DNA of 64,000 bases, taken from Entoloma clypeatum. Its lineage: Eukaryota > Basidiomycota > Agaricomycetes > Agaricales > Entolomataceae. This document shows, piece by piece, positions 33,485 to 43,418 of the stretch. The notes beneath the pieces were generated by a model. That model worked only from the letters and a program-made list of their open reading frames with translations, was not told where the DNA came from and did not search any database. Within the stretch, counting starts at the first letter, position 1. Every line of letters begins with the position of its first letter. The stretch covers positions 4,588,001-4,652,000 of the forward strand of contig OY751490.1 of NCBI GenBank assembly GCA_963565915.1. Reading direction: 5' to 3'. The position numbers were made by a program, and so were the translations under genes.

Positions 33485-33772
33485 TGTTATGATCGTATTT
33501 TCACTTTTCACTTTATCTTATCTTATCTCGATCTTATCTTATCTACATCATATCGCACATGAGGACATCTCATTATTATCACGCAGCATGACGCTGCCAC
33601 AACGCAGCCTCATGGAATTTACATATATAAGTAGAGTACTTTCACTTGTATTCGATAGCTTGTTCTCTTGAGATTCCCGCTGGGTCTCTGGGCAATTCAG
33701 TTCACTTCACATTTCCCACTTCGTTCTTAAGTTTGGGCTCGCGACGTCGTTTGACTTAGCGTCGCCTCAACA
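33485..33772 (+). repeat. Gypsy-2 5' LTR, 288 bp
   Basis: TGTTATGATCG…CGCCTCAACA. TATA box TATATAA at 33624-33630. The expected start of transcription lies near AGCTTGTTCT at 33657-33666. Confidence 0.92.
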
Positions 33773-33774
33773 GA

Positions 33775-33784
33775 AGAACAAGCT
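33775..33784 (+). promoter_or_regulatory. Candidate self-primer site of Gypsy-2
   Basis: AGAACAAGCT starts two bases after the 5' LTR. It is the exact reverse complement of AGCTTGTTCT at 33657-33666, about 30 bases past the TATA box. In Tf1 and sushi-type elements the 5' end of the transcript folds back on such a site and primes reverse transcription. No tRNA-like primer site is visible. Confidence 0.7.
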
Positions 33785-34329
33785 CTTATCATCATCGCCC
33801 GCCCAAACACACACACTTCCCACATCACCATCACTATCCCCGCCGTTTCGTGCTTTTGCGTTAAAAGTCACACCTCGCCACTACACGCGGACCCTAGCGT
33901 TAAGGGGGACCTCCCGGACTTCAGGGATAAGAAGAGAAACGCTTGGTGCACCCACTATAACTAGCGTTGCCGTTCGAGACACACAGGGAAACGTTGAGCC
34001 CGTCCCGTGTCGAGGTGACCAAAGGCCGACGCAACTGACCTTCGGGAAAGCTGCTGGCGCGTGTGGCGACTTGGAAAAGAAGGTCGCGCACGTTTAGTTC
34101 TCAAAAGGTGTTCCAACCCCCGATCTTTTCCCGGATTCGACAGAACCAGCGCGCGTAGGGGTGTTGACCGCGTGGTTTTCATTTTTCCCAGATCTTCCTT
34201 CATTCGGGCATTTCGGCTGCCTGGGTAAACAGATCGTTCTTTGGGTTTTCCTTTTTTTAGGTTTTCTTTTTCGCTTAAATAGCAGAACAGGGTCGCGCGC
34301 CCGCTACAAAGCACTATTGCTCACACAAC

Positions 34330-35418
34330 ATGGCCGACAACAACGACGACGAGTTCGACAATCCCCTTCCCAATCCCCCTCTCCCTCCTCCCGCTCATAA
34401 TCCCGCCGCCCCGCGTCCCAATGGAAGACGACTAGAAATCGCTGCAGACCCCGGCAGGTACAATGGGGCCAAGGCAACGTTCGGAGTATGGTGGACAAAG
34501 ATGCTGGCATGGATCAGGGTCAACCGGGACCTGTTCCAAGGACAGGAAGAAATTTGCATTGCAGTATGGTCTCGCCTGGAAGGCGCTACCGCCGGCACCT
34601 ATGGGGAAACACGCTTGAGGCAGTGCATGGAATCAGAACATTGGCCCACGTTCCAGCAATTAATGAGAGAGGTGACATCAAGATTCCAATCAGCAACAGA
34701 AATAGAATGGGCACGTGCCAAAATCGAAACCTTTAAACAAGGAAACATGCGGGTGGACGATTTTATTACACAATTTGGAACGTTGGTCATCAAAGGCCAA
34801 ATTGAGGAAATGCATGGGATATCTCTGCTAGAAAGGAACACCAAGGATTCGATCATACAACAAATGTTCCAGCAGGGAAGACGACAGACCACCGTGCAAG
34901 ACACGAGTGAGGAAATTTTAGCAATCGGAAGAGCAGAGGAAACTTACGCGGCAAGACCGGGCATGAGGACCGGCAACAACTTTGGACAGCAGAGAACCGG
35001 TTGGGGCAATCGGCCCGCAAACCAGCAGAATCAGCAGCGACCATTCGGACAACAACAGTACGGGGGGTACCGAGCCCCGCAGCAAAACGGACAGCAAGGT
35101 CAGGGACGCCGAGATCCCAATGCTATGGAGGTCGATAGAAACCAGCGCCGAGCGCCTGGTAATTGTTACAACTGCGGAGGACAGGGGCATTTCGCCCGGG
35201 AATGCAGACGGCCACAACGCAGGGTGCGAGCGGCTGTGATTGAACAAATCGACGAACATGAGGAAGAAGAAATCTTAAGACAAATCACGGCAAGGCGTCA
35301 AGCACGACAAGCCGCAAACGGACCAAGGGGTGTGATTGGCGCGCCTGCGCCGAATCCCAATGGTCAGAACAATGGACAAGCTGCTGGGCAGCAGGGTTTT
35401 GTGAACGTCAACCAGTAA
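34330..35418 (+). CDS. Gypsy-2 Gag, 362 residues, intact
   Basis: Structural capsid protein of the element. Start at MADNNDDEFDNP, the first ATG after the leader. Pro-rich N-terminus, then a capsid-like domain (about residues 50-200: WWTKMLAWIRVNRDL, EICIAVWSRLEG, WARAKIETFKQ). Next a Gln/Asn/Gly-rich linker and one CCHC knuckle (CYNCGGQGHFAREC, near residue 280) for binding RNA, followed by a charged tail. The stop TAA (35416-35418) separates it from pol, which begins a few bases on; how pol is translated is not clear. This is the only complete structural gene in the window. Confidence 0.9.
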   Translation: MADNNDDEFDNPLPNPPLPPPAHNPAAPRPNGRRLEIAADPGRYNGAKATFGVWWTKMLAWIRVNRDLFQGQEEICIAVWSRLEGATAGTYGETRLRQCMESEHWPTFQQLMREVTSRFQSATEIEWARAKIETFKQGNMRVDDFITQFGTLVIKGQIEEMHGISLLERNTKDSIIQQMFQQGRRQTTVQDTSEEILAIGRAEETYAARPGMRTGNNFGQQRTGWGNRPANQQNQQRPFGQQQYGGYRAPQQNGQQGQGRRDPNAMEVDRNQRRAPGNCYNCGGQGHFARECRRPQRRVRAAVIEQIDEHEEEEILRQITARRQARQAANGPRGVIGAPAPNPNGQNNGQAAGQQGFVNVNQ

Positions 35419-35419
35419 A

Positions 35420-38400
35420 TCCCCCGCTGGCTCTGACAAATCGATATGAATGTTTGCCTATAGACTCTTACGTACATAAGGACATTGTAAAATCTTGGTT
35501 TCAGAAACTTACGGATGCTGCAGTTACGTACAATAAAATACTATTAGATAAACCTAGTAGGAAAGAAAAACCAAAAAAGATGAATCGGACTTAGACACAC
35601 TTGTAAACTACATCATTGGGGAGCCCTCAGAAACGAGGCTTGGTTCGTCCCCTACGGATGAATGCTTAATTCCCTGTTGCGAAGAATCAGATAACTTAAC
35701 TAGGCAAACGGACTCTATGGGGGAACCATCTTTTATTCGATCCGCTTCTTTGGAAAAGGAGCTTATGATGAAAATCACGCTGGAAACGTTGCAGGACAAA
35801 CGCACATTCGATGTTGAAGCATTATTAGACTCAGGGGCGACAGGGATGTTCATAGATCTGGACTTCGCCAAAAGGAACAACATTAAATTAAGGGAACTAC
35901 CTTTCCCCATTCGGGTCTACAACGTTGATGGCACGCTTAACCAAGGAGGTTCGATCACGCATGAAGCAGTCATGGCTATGCGGTATAAAGGACATGTGGA
36001 GATAGCCGTGTTTGAGGCATGCAACCTAGGGAAAGCTAAAATTATTGTTGGACATACCTGGCTGAAACGCCATAATCCAGAAATCGATTGGGAAAAGGCG
36101 GAAATTAAACTATCAAGATGTCCAGAAGAATGTGGCATGCGTCGAACACGTTATTTAAATAAAACTGCAAGAACCAGATGGGGCGGAAGAATGGAAGAAG
36201 TAGTAGAAGGAAATGAGGAAGAAATGGAGGAGGAAGTAATCCACACGCTCAGGGCAGCTAAAGGAGAACCCTCAGATGAAGTACCGGCAGAACAGGTTGT
36301 CCCCCGGAAATATCACAAATATCTATCAGTCTTTGAAAAGAAAGCATCGGAGAGATTACCAGTCAGGAAACCATGGGACCACGCTATAGACTTAAAACCG
36401 GATTTCGTACCAAAGAAGGCCAAAGTCTATCCCCTGTCACCAGATGAAAGGAGAGAAGTATCCGAATTTGTAAACGATCAATTACGCAAAGGATATATTC
36501 GACCTACAAGTCACCACAAACCTCGCCAGTATTCTTTATACCCAAAAAAGGACGGAAAGAAACGAATGTACAGGATTACCGACACATTAACGGCTGGACC
36601 GTTCGCAATAATTATCCACTCCCGTTAATTCCGGAATTGATCGATAAATTAAAGGGAAAGAAAGGTTTACCAAAATGGACCTCAGATGGGGGTATAACAA
36701 TGTACGCATCAAAGAAGGAGACGAGTGGAAAGCGGCATTCACAACCCCAGACGGAGCTTTCGAACCAACAGTCATGTTCTTCGGATTAAATAATTCCCAA
36801 GCACGTTTCAAACCATGATGAACGACATATTTAGAGACTTGATTGATCAAGGAGACGTAGTTATCTATATCGATGATATATTGGTAGCAACTGAAGGAGA
36901 AAAAGGACACAGTGAAATCGTGGAGGAAATTCTAAAAGATTACGAGAAAACGACTTATTCTTAAAACCAGGAAAATGTTTCTTTGACCAAGACGAAATAG
37001 AGTTCTTAGGGTTAATTATTGGGAAAGACGGAATTCGAATGGATCCTTCAAAAGTAGACGCCATCAAACAATGGCCGAAACCAACAAAAGTCAAAGAAAT
37101 TCAGTCGTTTCTAGGATTGGCCAATTTCTATCGAAGATTTGTCAAAGACTTCTCTAAAGTGGCAGGGCCCTTACATAAATTAACAAGGAAAGAAACAATC
37201 TGGAATTGGAAAGAGGAACAGGAGGAAGCGTTTGATATGCTAAAGAAATTATTTACGGAAGCACCTATATTAGTATCTCCCGATCCGGATCGGAAGTTGA
37301 GAGTAGAATCAGACGCATCGGACTTTGCTACAGGAGCAATTCTATCTATGGAATGCGAGGATGAGAAATGGAGGCCATGTGCCTTTCTATCTAAAGGATT
37401 AAATGATGTGGAACGAAATTACGACGTACACGATAAGAAATGCTGGGCATAATTCGAGCGCTGGAAGCATGGAGACACCACCTTGAAGGAGCCAAACATG
37501 AGGTCGAGATCTGGACCGATCATAAAAACCTCGAGTACTTCATGCAGGGACGAAAGCTTAATCGCAGACAAGCACGCTGGGCGTTGTATCTAACACGCTT
37601 CAACTTTAAATTAATACACAAAGCTGGCACCTCAATGGAAAGGCGGACGCTCTTTCGAGAAGGGTCGATCATAGAAAGGGGTGGAAAATGACAACGAAGA
37701 CGTAACATTATTAAAACCGGAATACTCCACTTGCGAGCAATGGATCGAGGTCACATACTTATTGATGGAGAAGAAAGTAAACTATTAAAACGCATCAGGG
37801 ATGCCAAGGAATTTGACGAACAAGTGTGAAAGCAGTAGAAGAGTTAAAGAAAACAAATACCAAAACATTACGCGCAGACGAATGGCATGAAGAGCAGGGA
37901 CTCTGGTTACATAGAGAAAGGTTTATGTTCCGAAAAGTCAGGAACTCAGGGAGGAAATAATTAAATTACACCACGACAACCCAGTTGCAGGACACCCAGG
38001 GCAGTGGAAGACCCTGGAATTGGTTACACGTAATTATTGGTGGCCTAGTATTACAAACATGGTCAAAGCATACGTCGAGGGCTGCGACAGATGTCAACGA
38101 TCAAAAAACGTGCCTCAACCGCTAGCTGGTAAATTAAAAGCAAACACGGAACATGCAGGACCATGGAAACATGTTACAGCAGATTTTATTGTAGGACTCC
38201 CAGAAGCTCAGGGGTACAACGCAGTATTAGTCGTGGCTTGCAGATCAACAAAGCAATCACACTTTATCAAAACACGCGATGAAGTCTCAGCAGAAGGATT
38301 AGCTAAACTATATCGGGACGAAGTCTGGAAACTTCATGGACTGCCAGAATCGTTAACGTCAGATCGAGGACCACAATTTGCGGCAATATTTATGAAGGAA

Positions 38401-39318
38401 CTAAATAAAATATTGGGATCACAACTAAATTATCAACGGCGTATCATCCGCAAACAGACGGACAGACGGAGCGCATCAACCAGGAGTTGGAACAATATCT
38501 AAGATCATTTATTTCCATCGGCAAACAGATTGGCCCGAATGGATGGCAACCGCGGAGTTCGCCTATAATAATAAAATTCACACGGCAACTCAGTTCTCGC
38601 CGTTTTATGTAAATTATGGGTTTAACCCTAGGATGGGCGTAGAACCTCGGAGGGCAGAAAAGTCAGAACCGGCAAAAGAATTCGCAGAGCGAATGAAGAA
38701 GATTCATGAGGAGGCGGAAGCGGCGCTAGTAAAAGCACGAGAAGAGATGAACGGTATGCGAACCTGAAAAGGGTGATGCACCAGTTTACAAAGTTGGCGA
38801 CAAAGTTTGGTTATCGACTAAAGACCTGAAGTTGAACCGACCCTTAAAGAAACTTGCCGAACGATGGATTGGACCCTATACCATAACCAAAATCATTTCG
38901 TCACACGCCGTAGAACTTAAATTACCGAAAACCTGAAAATCCACCCGGTCATCAATGTATCACGAGTCCGATTATTTAAGGAACCACTATTTATGTCACA
39001 AAGGGTGCAGGCACCAAACCCGATAGTCATCAATGGCGAAGAGGAGTACGATGTCGCAAAAGTTATTGACTCAAGGTTGAAGAGAGAAAGCTGGAATATT
39101 TAGTGCAATGGGAGGGTCTGACTCAGGATCACAACACGTGGGAACCTGAGGATCACCTAGAACATGCCAAGGAAGCGGTGGAGGACTTCTTTAAATTAAA
39201 CCCGAATGCACCTCGGCGCTTACGCGCAAACATCTTTGAAGGATTGGAATTTAAACCATATGAAAATTTCACGAACACCCCGGACAACATCATATCTCGC
39301 CTGGAAGTCGAGATCTAG
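35420..39318 (+). pseudogene. Gypsy-2 copy 2, pol, with many one-base frame changes
   Basis: Protease DSGAT at 35828-35842. RT with VQDYRHINGWTVRNNYP-type sequence near 36570 and active-site YIDD at 36867-36878 intact. RNase H (ESDASDFATG near 37310, [10 protein letters not shown] near 37520). Integrase HHCC (about 37970-38100) and core (38165-38470: [23 protein letters not shown]). Chromodomain (39040-39180: LEYLVQWEGLTQDHNTWEPE). Frame changes near 36510, 36665, 36800, 36940, 37435, 37640, 37830, 38440 and 38760 are mostly single-base losses, often in short runs, while motifs are well kept. Confidence 0.9.
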
Positions 39319-39329
39319 AAAGGGGGTAA

Positions 39330-39618
39330 TGTTATGATCGTATTTTCACTTTTCACTTTATCTTATCTTATCTCGATCTTATCTTATCTACATCATATCG
39401 CACATGAGGACATCTCATTATTATCACGCAGCATGACGCTGCCACAACGCAGCCTCATGGAATTTACATATATAAGTAGAGTACTTTCACTTGTATTCGA
39501 TAGCTTGTTCTCTTGAGATTCCCGCTGGGTCTCTGGGGCAATTCAGTTCACTTCACATTTCCCACTTCGTTCTTAAGTTTGGGCTCGCGACGTCGTTTGA
39601 CTTAGCGTCGCCTCAACA
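39330..39618 (+). repeat. Gypsy-2 3' LTR, 289 bp
   Basis: As the 5' LTR plus one G in GGGTCTCTGGGG. Preceded by the purine tract AGAAAGGGGGTAA (39317-39329). Confidence 0.92.
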
Positions 39619-39757
39619 ATTCCTTCATCTGGGACTTACCACCGGTCGATGATGACAAAAAGTGTTACACCTATCTCAAAGACATCCTCACCACTGCTGA
39701 GAAAGAAAACCACCAAGCGGCCTTTTGCATGGCTGCCTGGCCCAGCGTCGGCAAGAC
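39619..39757 (+). pseudogene. Fragment of an unrecognised coding sequence
   Basis: An open frame (SFIWDLPPVDDDKKCYTYLK…MAAWPSVGKTLS) with protein-like composition runs from the LTR to the element at 39766. Once the nested elements are removed it continues at 42474 for some 20 codons. It is probably a scrap of a host or transposon gene. The GKT alone is too short to call a P-loop. Confidence 0.3.
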
Positions 39758-39807
39758 GTTGTCGTTAGGCAATAGCATGGATATGAGTAACCCTCACAGG
39801 TCATGGA

Positions 39808-42187
39808 TAGTGTTTGAGGGTTCGGTTCGGTTTGGTTTTTTGCCTCCGAGGGGCATAGACCGAGACCGAGACCGGTCTTCATATATGACAAAAGGGCAAA
39901 AAACCAGACCAGACCACTCAGGACGGTCCATCGGACCCATGGACAGTGGATTGAACTGGTCTGGACCAGTCAGAACCGTTTGGTGGGTCGATTAATTATA
40001 CATCGTGGCTAAATATATATATGTATGGGAGTGGTAGCCGTTGGGCATGAACGGAGGCTGTTCGACACATTGGGCGTGAGTCGGCGCTGTTGGGCGCGAT
40101 CAGCGGCTTTGGTGTGATTCAGCGGCTTTGGTGTGATTCAGTGGCTTTGGGCGTGATTTGGCGGCTTTGGGCATGATTTGGCGGCTTTGGGCATGAGTGG
40201 AGGCTGTTGGGCGCAATAGGGGGCGTTGGGCATGGGTGGAGGCCGTGGGGTGTGAGTGGAGGCCGTTGGGCGTGGGTGGAGGCGTTGGGCGTGAACGGAG
40301 GCCGTTGGGCGTGAGTGGAGGCCGTTGGGCGCAGGAGGGGCTGTGGGGCACGAGTTGACGCCGTTGGGCATGGGTGGAGGCCGTTGGGGGTGAGTCGAGG
40401 CCGTGGGGCGCGAGTGGAGGCCATTGGGCACAGGAGGGGCCGTTGGGCGCGAGTCGACACCATTGGGCATGGGTGGAGGCGTTGGGCGTGAATGGAGGCC
40501 GTTGTCCGCAAAAGTAGGCCGTTGGGCGCTAGAGGGGGCAATAGCGGGCCGTTGGCCACAAGTGGTGGTCGTTAGCCATGAGTGGTGGGCATTGGGCGGA
40601 GGTGGTGGCCATATGGAGTGGAGGTGGGGGATAAAAAGAACTGTGGGAACGTTTCGCTGGCCGTCGACTTATGGTTCAACTTTTGGCGATTGCCGAGGTG
40701 CTCGGCAGTCAATGCTGAGTGAGTGTGTCATTGAAACTCGCGGCCTCAATGCCCAAACCGTGGCATCACAGGCCTCAAATATACTTATTAACTGATTTAG
40801 GGATGTTTATAAACCTATAAGAAGTATATATACAGTTAGATACATGAGCCATGTATGGTAGAGAGTCTGGGCAGCAAATTGATGTATCAAATCACATTGT
40901 AAATCGTGATAAACAGTGCATCATGAGTTACCTCAAACACAAAAAACATCATTTCCTCACTTTCTCCTTTCCACAACCCCTTTAAACTACATGTAGTAAA
41001 TATATACTATTGCAACATTGTATGTAAATCTATTCAGACCATGCAAATCAAATTCAAGGACTTAATAAGGTGAATATAAGCAAAATAGGTCGAAAATTTG
41101 ACCAGAAAATTTTACTTCAGCTTTGGATTCTCCCCATTCAGGGGATCTCACAGCACATTTGTTTTTCAAATTTGGTGGATCAATCATGGAGATATAACAC
41201 TTTTACTGAAATATGCACATTTGATTATTTCTATCTTATCTAGATATCTTAAAATTATTCAAGGTGTTTCAGAAGGTCAATATATATGTATTTATGAGTT
41301 CTATGACTTAAAACCCTTATTAGACCATGAGGAAGGTGCCGCGCGCACCCACGCGATGCATTCTGCGCATTGTTTACTATTATTTGGTGCAGAGCTCTGC
41401 ATCGCTATATCATAAGATCTGTGGCGAAATTTCACAAAATAGATACATAGTCAGTGACACAAAATGCTCTAATACTTAATTGATATAGTGCATAAGCTTT
41501 TGCTGCCCCTGTGTAAGACATGTAGGCAGATGTGCGATGTTTTTTAAGTGTGTGTATATTTAGTTGACACATTTGATGCGTGCCTGATGCGCGTCCAAAC
41601 GAGGGCAGGCTATTTGCCCTTATTTGCTTTGGCTGCTTTCTGGCCAAACAAACCCTTTGCCCAGTTCGCCATCTGACTTTCATGCCCACTCTTGCCCAAC
41701 GGCCCTTTCTGGCCTCGACTCGTGCCCAACGCCCCCCTCTAGCACCCAACGGCGTCCTTTCATGCCCAACGGCCTCCCTTCGTGCTCAATGGCCTTCCTT
41801 CGCCCCCAATGGCCTCCACCCACGCCCAACAGCCTCCACTCGTGCCCAACGGCGTCCCTTCGCCTCCAACGGCCTCCACTCATGCCCAACGGCCTTGACT
41901 TGCGCGCAACTGCCACCACTCGAGCCCAACAGCCCCACTCGCGCACAGACGGCCATCCTCACATCCTGTAAATACATATGTAGACCCTGTATTAGCACCC
42001 AAAAGACCGGTCTAGACCGGTCTCAACTGGTCTTTTACCAGTCTTCAAAAAAAAATTTTTGTCAAGACCGAAGACTGGGGCCGTCCCAATTTAGCAAGAC
42101 CGAGACCGCGGTCTCGGTCTATTTCAGTTCATTTTTCGGTTCAGTCTGGTCGGTTCCAGTCCTATTGGACTGAACCTTGAAACACTA
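39808..42187. mobile_element. hAT-type family A element (copy 2), 2380 bp, with two minisatellite arms
   Basis: Starts TAGTGTTTGAGGGTTCGG and ends CCTTGAAACACTA. The target duplication is GTCATGGA at 39800-39807 and 42188-42195. The left arm minisatellite (40025-40620) and right arm (41680-41950) have opposite orientation. The middle (about 40620-41560) resembles 9290-10200 of copy 1, including GCATCACAGGCCTCAA. No transposase. Confidence 0.85.
40025..40620. repeat. Minisatellite family 1, left arm of hAT-type copy 2
   Basis: Units of about 21 bp on the theme GGCCGTTGGGCGYGAGTGGA, many copies. The reverse type recurs at 41680-41950 (TCCACTCRTGCCCAACGGCC). Confidence 0.88.
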
Positions 42188-42473
42188 GTCATGGATAAGG
42201 GTACATGCGGGTATGGGTACACATTCCCCTACCCGTCGCTTCAAAACAAGCCAGAAATCATCGAAAACGATCAGTATTGAGTGAGTTATGAGCAAAACAG
42301 CAAACTGGGATTGTTTTGATCATAACTCACTCAAATCTTGACCATTTTCAATGATTCTTGGCTTGTTTTGACAGGTACACCCACCGGGTCACTGGTATGG
42401 GTCGCCAGGGGTACGGATATGGGTACAGCGTGAGATACCCTCGGATTTATCCGTGCCATTCCCTAGTTGTCGT

Positions 42474-42866
42474 CGGCAGTAGCAGTAGTCCGCTTTGCTC
42501 CCTCCATTGGTTGTCACGCTCAAGACCCCCAAATGACCTGAGCCAGCACAGGTAGGAGTCTCACTCCCAAGACTCTCATCGTCGCCACCCTCCTGGCCTT
42601 AGCAAAGTCATCACCACTGCACTTATGCCATGGAGATCCACATCTTCGCCCGAAACATACAGGCTGTCCGACTCACTCTCAATACAGCTCCATTCATGTG
42701 GGCCATTCCATCTCATGTGCCATCTCCCGTCTTCTCCGGCCTTTCCTCACTGGAGCAGGCATCATTCACATTCATCTCAACCTGCCTCTCATGTCTGAAT
42801 GGGGCTCTGTCTTCCTGATCCCTCATGTCACTTCAAATTGACTCAAGGAACAGCTCTGTCTCCTCT
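42474..42866. other. Unrecognised stretch before the assembly gap
   Basis: Several short open frames, protein-like in parts, but no start or domain I can defend. It is interrupted by the gap at 42867. Confidence 0.25.
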
Positions 42867-43066
42867 NNNNNNNNNNNNNNNNNNNNNNNNNNNNNNNNNN
42901 NNNNNNNNNNNNNNNNNNNNNNNNNNNNNNNNNNNNNNNNNNNNNNNNNNNNNNNNNNNNNNNNNNNNNNNNNNNNNNNNNNNNNNNNNNNNNNNNNNNN
43001 NNNNNNNNNNNNNNNNNNNNNNNNNNNNNNNNNNNNNNNNNNNNNNNNNNNNNNNNNNNNNNNNNN
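42867..43066. other. Assembly gap, 200 N
   Basis: Exactly 200 undetermined bases. The expected rest of ORF3 and the 3' LTR of Gypsy-1 copy C are not seen to the left of it, so real sequence has been lost or collapsed here. Confidence 0.99.
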
Positions 43067-43285
43067 GGTGTAGTTCCCGAGAATTTGTTTCTCTTCGGGA
43101 GTCGGGGCGACGGGGAGATTGGACAATGAATGAAGTCGGATATTCATCTGGTGATGAAGGAGGTCGGCGAGGGAAGTTTCGAGGGCATGGATTTGGTCTC
43201 TCATGGAGAGCGCTTTGTTCATAAGGGCGGCGATGGCGGGGTTGATGTCAGTGGTGGAGGTGGAGGTAACGATGGTGTTTGACAT
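43067..43285 (-). pseudogene. Gypsy-1 ORF3, copy C, cut by the gap
   Basis: N-terminal 73 codons (MSNTIVTSTSTTDINPAIAA…) in the usual place after pol. It differs from copy A at several residues and keeps the frame, which favours selection or recent origin. Confidence 0.6.
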
Positions 43286-43418
43286 GGCAGTGAGGATGGT
43301 GGAGAGATAGAAGTAGAATGGGGTGGCTATATTGGGCAGGGAGAAGACTAGAGCGGGGAACTCGGTGTGTGGTTGACTGATGAGGTCGATGCTGCCATGG
43401 GTTTTGAGAACTCATCTT

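Larger units (their letters stand above)
33485..39618 (+). mobile_element. Gypsy-2 copy 2, full-length chromovirus, 6134 bp
   Basis: Both LTRs (33485-33772 and 39330-39618) appear identical except for one extra G in the second, so insertion should be recent. Order: LTR, primer site, gag, protease, RT, RNase H, integrase, chromodomain, purine tract, LTR. The flanks (CCTAG before, ATTCC after) do not match, so no target duplication is seen. Confidence 0.92.
39766..42465. mobile_element. hAT-type family B element, carrying a family A element
   Basis: Ends TAGGCAATAGCATGG and CCGTGCCATTCCCTA are inverted. The flank GTTGTCGT at 39758-39765 and 42466-42473 is a perfect 8 bp target duplication. Without the insert (39808-42187 plus its duplication) it is about 310 bp of GGGTATGGGTAC words, with no gene. 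Confidence 0.75.

Noticed and set aside
33485..39618. Gypsy-2 copy 2 as an intact, active element
   Set aside because: Gag is intact and the LTRs are nearly identical, but pol as given has at least eight frame changes. Activity cannot be claimed unless these prove to be errors.
42867..43066. N stretch as a real low-complexity region
   Set aside because: It is exactly 200 N, an assembly placeholder; its true length is unknown.
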